Origin: Kiritimatiellia bacterium
GTDB taxonomy: Bacteria > Verrucomicrobiota > Kiritimatiellia > RFP12 > UBA1067
DNA length: 15,891 nt
Direction of reading: 5' to 3'
Assembly: GCA_904502135.1 (NCBI GenBank)
Contig: CAJGDE010000040.1
Span: 1 to 15,891 of the forward strand
In this document: positions 13,768 to 15,891 of the stretch, one piece after another
How the letters are laid out: each line of letters opens with the position of its first letter
How positions within the stretch are numbered: position 1 is the first letter of the stretch
The notes under the pieces: generated by a model
The model's input: only the letters and a program-made list of their open reading frames with translations
What the model was told of the DNA's origin: nothing
The model's database searches: none
Translations under genes and position numbers: made by a program

Positions 13768-14476
13768 TTCGCTCTTTCAGTCTTTCCCCGATTTTCGCGC
13801 ATATCCGCGCAAGGTTGGCTACCGCTTCGTCAAGTTCCATCTGCGCATTCGCTTTTTCGCCGACAAATACCGCTTTGGCAAGCGCGGAGAGTTCCCGGTA
13901 GGATTTCATCATCGAAACGAGCGAACGCCCCCAGAGCCATTGATCGACGCTTATGCCGCTTGAGACTTCAAGCCGTGCGACAAGGGCGGCAAAATCGACG
14001 TCCTCCTGCTCATCATGTTTCGTCACTTTCGGCTTTACATGATACGGGTCAACGCCATAAGCGCGATCGATGGCGGCGTTAAGCTCTCCGACATGGCAGC
14101 CGAAAGAAAGGGCTGTTTTAAGGATCGCCGCACGCGCCCGCCATTTCGTATCGAGGGAGAGAAACGCGCCCTCATTGCGCCCGTTTACGAGCGCATACGC
14201 TTGCGCCCAGCGGTACATCGTCGAGGTCGGTTTCCACCACTTCGACGCATATTCCGTAAGCCACACCGCCGCGCCTGCCGTAAGCGGCCACATCCAAACA
14301 CCCTTGCAGACGTGGATGGGCAGCTCCATGAGTTCGGCATTGATTTCCGAGAAGGGGTTATCAACGCGCTTGCAGGCGAAAACTAACGCCTCCAGCTCGT
14401 CGGCGGTCAAGTCGGCCGCCGTTGCGCCGTAGCGGTCATGCAAGTCGGCGAGGACGCTCTGGAGGCGGCGGCTCAT
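13751..14476 (-). CDS. Tail assembly chaperone-like protein
   Basis: The 241-residue helical protein lies between the tail tube and tape-measure genes, the place of tail assembly chaperones that coat the tape measure during tail assembly. It has a small N-terminal domain (1-70, ADELEALVFACKR), a tryptophan-rich middle (75-110, WLTEYASKWWKP) and an acidic, alanine-rich helical C-terminus. It overlaps both neighbours (TGATG with the tube gene, 17 bp with the tape measure). Unlike lambda G/GT there is no second overlapping frame that a -1 slip would add, so it appears to be one protein. The role is inferred mainly from gene order. Confidence 0.65.
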   Translation of the reverse strand: MSRRLQSVLADLHDRYGATAADLTADELEALVFACKRVDNPFSEINAELMELPIHVCKGVWMWPLTAGAAVWLTEYASKWWKPTSTMYRWAQAYALVNGRNEGAFLSLDTKWRARAAILKTALSFGCHVGELNAAIDRAYGVDPYHVKPKVTKHDEQEDVDFAALVARLEVSSGISVDQWLWGRSLVSMMKSYRELSALAKAVFVGEKANAQMELDEAVANLARICAKIGERLKERNEESN

Positions 14477-15219
14477 CAGTTCTCTGCGCCAACAGGAGTG
14501 GCTTCTGTATCAAAACCGATGTGACGGGTAAGCGTGACGCTCGTCGTGTGGGCGCCCGTGTTGGTGCGCGTCTTGCCTTCCGTATCGGGAAGCAGCCAAG
14601 AATCCCCGATACCGAGGTCGGCAATGTCGACTTCGCCGGTAAAGTCGAGCGTGATCGTCTCTGTGCCGTCGTGATTCTGCCCGGCAAGATGTCCGCCTTC
14701 GCCGTCCATTTCGTCAATGTGGTTAATGGCAAGCAAATAGGTAAGAGAGCGCATACCCACACCTTCAGGGCAGGTAAAGACCGTTTCGCCGTCCGTATCT
14801 TTGAGCGTGGACGGAACGCCGATCGCGCGGGGCGGCAATACAACGCCAGGCGTGTAAACGCGGCATTCGTCGTGTCCTTCAGGTGTACCATCGAGCGCGG
14901 CGTGTGCGTGGGCGGCGACGGCGAGAGCGGGGAAGTCGGTCTGTGTATAGCTGACTTCGACGGAATCGACATGCTTGCCGTTCTTGATTGAGCCGGGTGC
15001 GGGAATTACGAGCGCATCGCCCGTTACCTTCTTGCCTTTGTAGTTCATCGAATAGGCAACTTGCGCACCGTACTGAACGCTCTGGAGTTCGTCGCCGTTC
15101 GCTTTGAGTTCCTGCGCCCGCTGGCGCGTGACATTGGGGTTAGAACCCTCTTGAATCTCCCAGTCGGCGAGTTCGCCGATGACAGAATCGGGGTTGAAGA
15201 ATATTACTTTACTTGCCAT
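14476..15219 (-). CDS. Major tail tube protein
   Basis: The 247-residue protein starting MASKVIFFNPD is placed directly before the chaperone-like and tape-measure genes. It has strand-rich N- and C-terminal segments (VQYGAQVAYSMNYKG, GTETITLDFTGEVDIADLG, TSVTLTRHIGF), as expected of a tube-forming beta-sandwich. The start at 15219 is preferred because AAAGG lies seven to eight bases before it. The same frame is open upstream to an ATG at 15279, but that would begin inside the 8-bp repeat block and add an unstructured 20-residue tail. The family match is inferred from order and fold pattern, not from a search. Confidence 0.75.
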   Translation of the reverse strand: MASKVIFFNPDSVIGELADWEIQEGSNPNVTRQRAQELKANGDELQSVQYGAQVAYSMNYKGKKVTGDALVIPAPGSIKNGKHVDSVEVSYTQTDFPALAVAAHAHAALDGTPEGHDECRVYTPGVVLPPRAIGVPSTLKDTDGETVFTCPEGVGMRSLTYLLAINHIDEMDGEGGHLAGQNHDGTETITLDFTGEVDIADLGIGDSWLLPDTEGKTRTNTGAHTTSVTLTRHIGFDTEATPVGAEN

Positions 15220-15276
15220 TGGCTTGCCTTTCTTTAATGTTTGAGTGTTAGAAACAGATGGATGATTCCTTATTTT

Positions 15277-15320
15277 CATTCGAACATTCGATCATTCGAA
15301 CATTCGAACATTCGAACATT
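15277..15320. repeat. Tandem 8-bp repeats (CATTCGAA) before the tail tube gene
   Basis: Five full copies of CATTCGAA (15277, 15285, 15293, 15301, 15309; the second ends in T) and a partial sixth copy (15317-15320) lie in the 124-bp gap between the tail-terminator-like and tail tube genes. Read on the - strand each unit carries an ATG, giving six ATGs eight bases apart in all three frames just after an AAGGAG. TTCGAA is itself palindromic, so the unit could also bind a dimeric protein. The rest of the gap (15220-15276, 15321-15343) shows no other gene. Confidence 0.85.
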
Positions 15321-15343
15321 TCTCCTTCTTCTACTTATGGCGT

Positions 15344-15802
15344 TTAAGTCAAAAATACGACGTCGAAGGTGACAGTCACCGTCCATGCGGCGAGTTTCTT
15401 CTGGTCAGTTGAAATCTCAAGCTCTACCGTCTTGATTGCCGATGGGTTCGCCGCTTCCGCCGAAAGACGCAGCTGAATGACGTTGCCGCGCTCTAAAAGG
15501 CCGTCCGGATCGTGGTCGGCATCGATAGGCATAAAGTGGCGACAACGCATGATAAGCCGCTGGAGTTCTGCACGATCACGGCTGTAAAGGTCAAGCTGTG
15601 CGCGGAAATGGGCGCAAGGGGATTGGAAGGTGTTTAAGTCGCCCGTGTAGCTTTGGCCGATATCGAATACGGCGCATTCGGCGTTTCCCGGATTCATGCC
15701 AAGAAAAAGGGCATGGTCGGGAATACCGAGTTTTTCGGCGATATACCCGGCGCAGACTTCTTCTGCGAGTGTGAGGGATTCTTCGTATGAGCATTTTTTC
15801 AT
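15344..15802 (-). CDS. Probable tail terminator/completion protein, 152 aa
   Basis: By gene order, the protein between the neck genes and the tail tube gene is usually the tail terminator, which stops tube growth and joins the tail to the head. The product has a helical N-terminus (1-25, ESLTLAEEVCAGYIAEKLG), a middle part with repeated RAQLDLYSRDRAELQRL helix (68-84) and a strand-rich C-terminus (KKLAAWTVTVTFDVVFLT), compatible with a terminator-like alpha/beta fold. AAAGG lies ten bases before the ATG, and the start overlaps the preceding stop as ATGA. No direct family motif is recognised. Confidence 0.6.
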   Translation of the reverse strand: MKKCSYEESLTLAEEVCAGYIAEKLGIPDHALFLGMNPGNAECAVFDIGQSYTGDLNTFQSPCAHFRAQLDLYSRDRAELQRLIMRCRHFMPIDADHDPDGLLERGNVIQLRLSAEAANPSAIKTVELEISTDQKKLAAWTVTVTFDVVFLT

Positions 15803-15891
15803 TTTGGGAGTGCCTTTCTTAATTCTGATTTGAATACATCAAGAAACTTATCCTGATTGTCACGGATGGCGCGTTCGACAAACTTATCATC
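15799..15891 (-). CDS. C-terminal end of a head-tail connector/neck gene (partial)
   Basis: The last 93 bases code for the final 30 residues of a gene that continues past the right edge: DDKFVERAIRDNQDKFLDVF and then KSELRKALPK, ending in TGA that overlaps the ATG of the next gene. It is helical and charged. Its place before the tail-terminator-like gene suggests an HK97 gp10-like or other neck protein, but too little is visible to assign it. Confidence 0.6.
   Translation of the reverse strand, partial: DDKFVERAIRDNQDKFLDVFKSELRKALPK

Noticed and set aside
14422..14991. 189-codon + strand frame and a 178-codon - strand frame over the tail tube gene
   Set aside because: Both are low-complexity shadows in GC-rich sequence; the tube frame fits overlaps and gene order.
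15220..15279. Upstream start at 15279 for the tail tube gene
   Set aside because: It lies within the 8-bp repeat, has no well placed ribosome site and would add 20 residues of unstructured sequence; ATG 15219 has AAAGG at good distance.
1..15891. Diversity-generating retroelement or phase-invertible fibre genes
   Set aside because: No reverse transcriptase, template/variable repeat pair, or invertase with inverted crossover sites was seen near the fibre-like genes.
1..15891. CRISPR array or known defence island
   Set aside because: No regularly spaced repeats with unique spacers and no restriction, toxin-antitoxin or nuclease genes are recognisable; the only tandem repeat (15277-15320) has no spacers.

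Overview
The window is the attachment-site end of an integrated siphovirus-like prophage in a bacterial chromosome. A complete tRNA-Pro(CGG) gene with its own promoter is followed 131 bp later by a tyrosine integrase on the + strand. Every other gene recognised runs on the - strand, back towards the integrase, as one long, tightly packed late operon. The host cannot be named from sequence alone. A lipobox with Gln at +2, YadA-like repeats and strong GGAGG-type Shine-Dalgarno sites suggest a Gram-negative (diderm) host. My guess of a gut-type member of the Verrucomicrobia/Kiritimatiellae/Lentisphaerae group is only a hunch.

Layout from left to right: (1) 1-211, host flank with two or three degenerate direct repeats, a perfect 18-bp-stem hairpin and the tRNA promoter; (2) 212-288, tRNA-Pro, the probable integration target; (3) 289-419, a short attachment/regulatory stretch with two tandem 10-bp repeats plus an inverted third copy, probably integrase arm sites; (4) 420-1619, integrase; (5) 1620-1789, convergent intergenic region with a terminator for the - strand operon; (6) 1790-2665, small genes in lysis-cassette position (lipoprotein, unknown 112 aa, XhlA-like coiled-coil/membrane protein); (7) 2668-10543, nine genes of which most start with a hydrophobic leader or signal-peptide-like segment, including a YadA-repeat/beta-helix protein and an 889-residue cysteine-rich protein; (8) 10540-11946, three small proteins in distal-tail/baseplate position; (9) 11950-15891, the conserved tail core in the usual order when read on the - strand: the end of a connector/neck gene, a tail-terminator-like protein, the tail tube, a tail assembly chaperone-like protein and the tape measure.

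Almost every junction in the late operon is a 1-17 bp overlap (often ATGA or TGATG) or a gap of a few bases, so translation is probably coupled from neck to lysis genes. The tail core is visibly GC-richer than the downstream fibre and exported-protein region (about 57% in two 60-base lines counted around 14.1-14.3 kb, against 30-45% in lines counted at 5.0, 6.8 and 8.2 kb), which fits a mosaic in which the host-facing part was swapped in.

The most unusual part is 2.7-10.5 kb. Phage tail fibres normally assemble in the cytoplasm and carry no export signal, yet here a whole series of genes in tail-fibre position begins with hydrophobic leaders, two of which are nearly identical at DNA level. 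One 48-codon membrane-protein gene (4973-5119) is also hidden in this series. No endolysin, capsid, terminase or replication gene is recognisable here; capsid and packaging genes would lie beyond the right edge.
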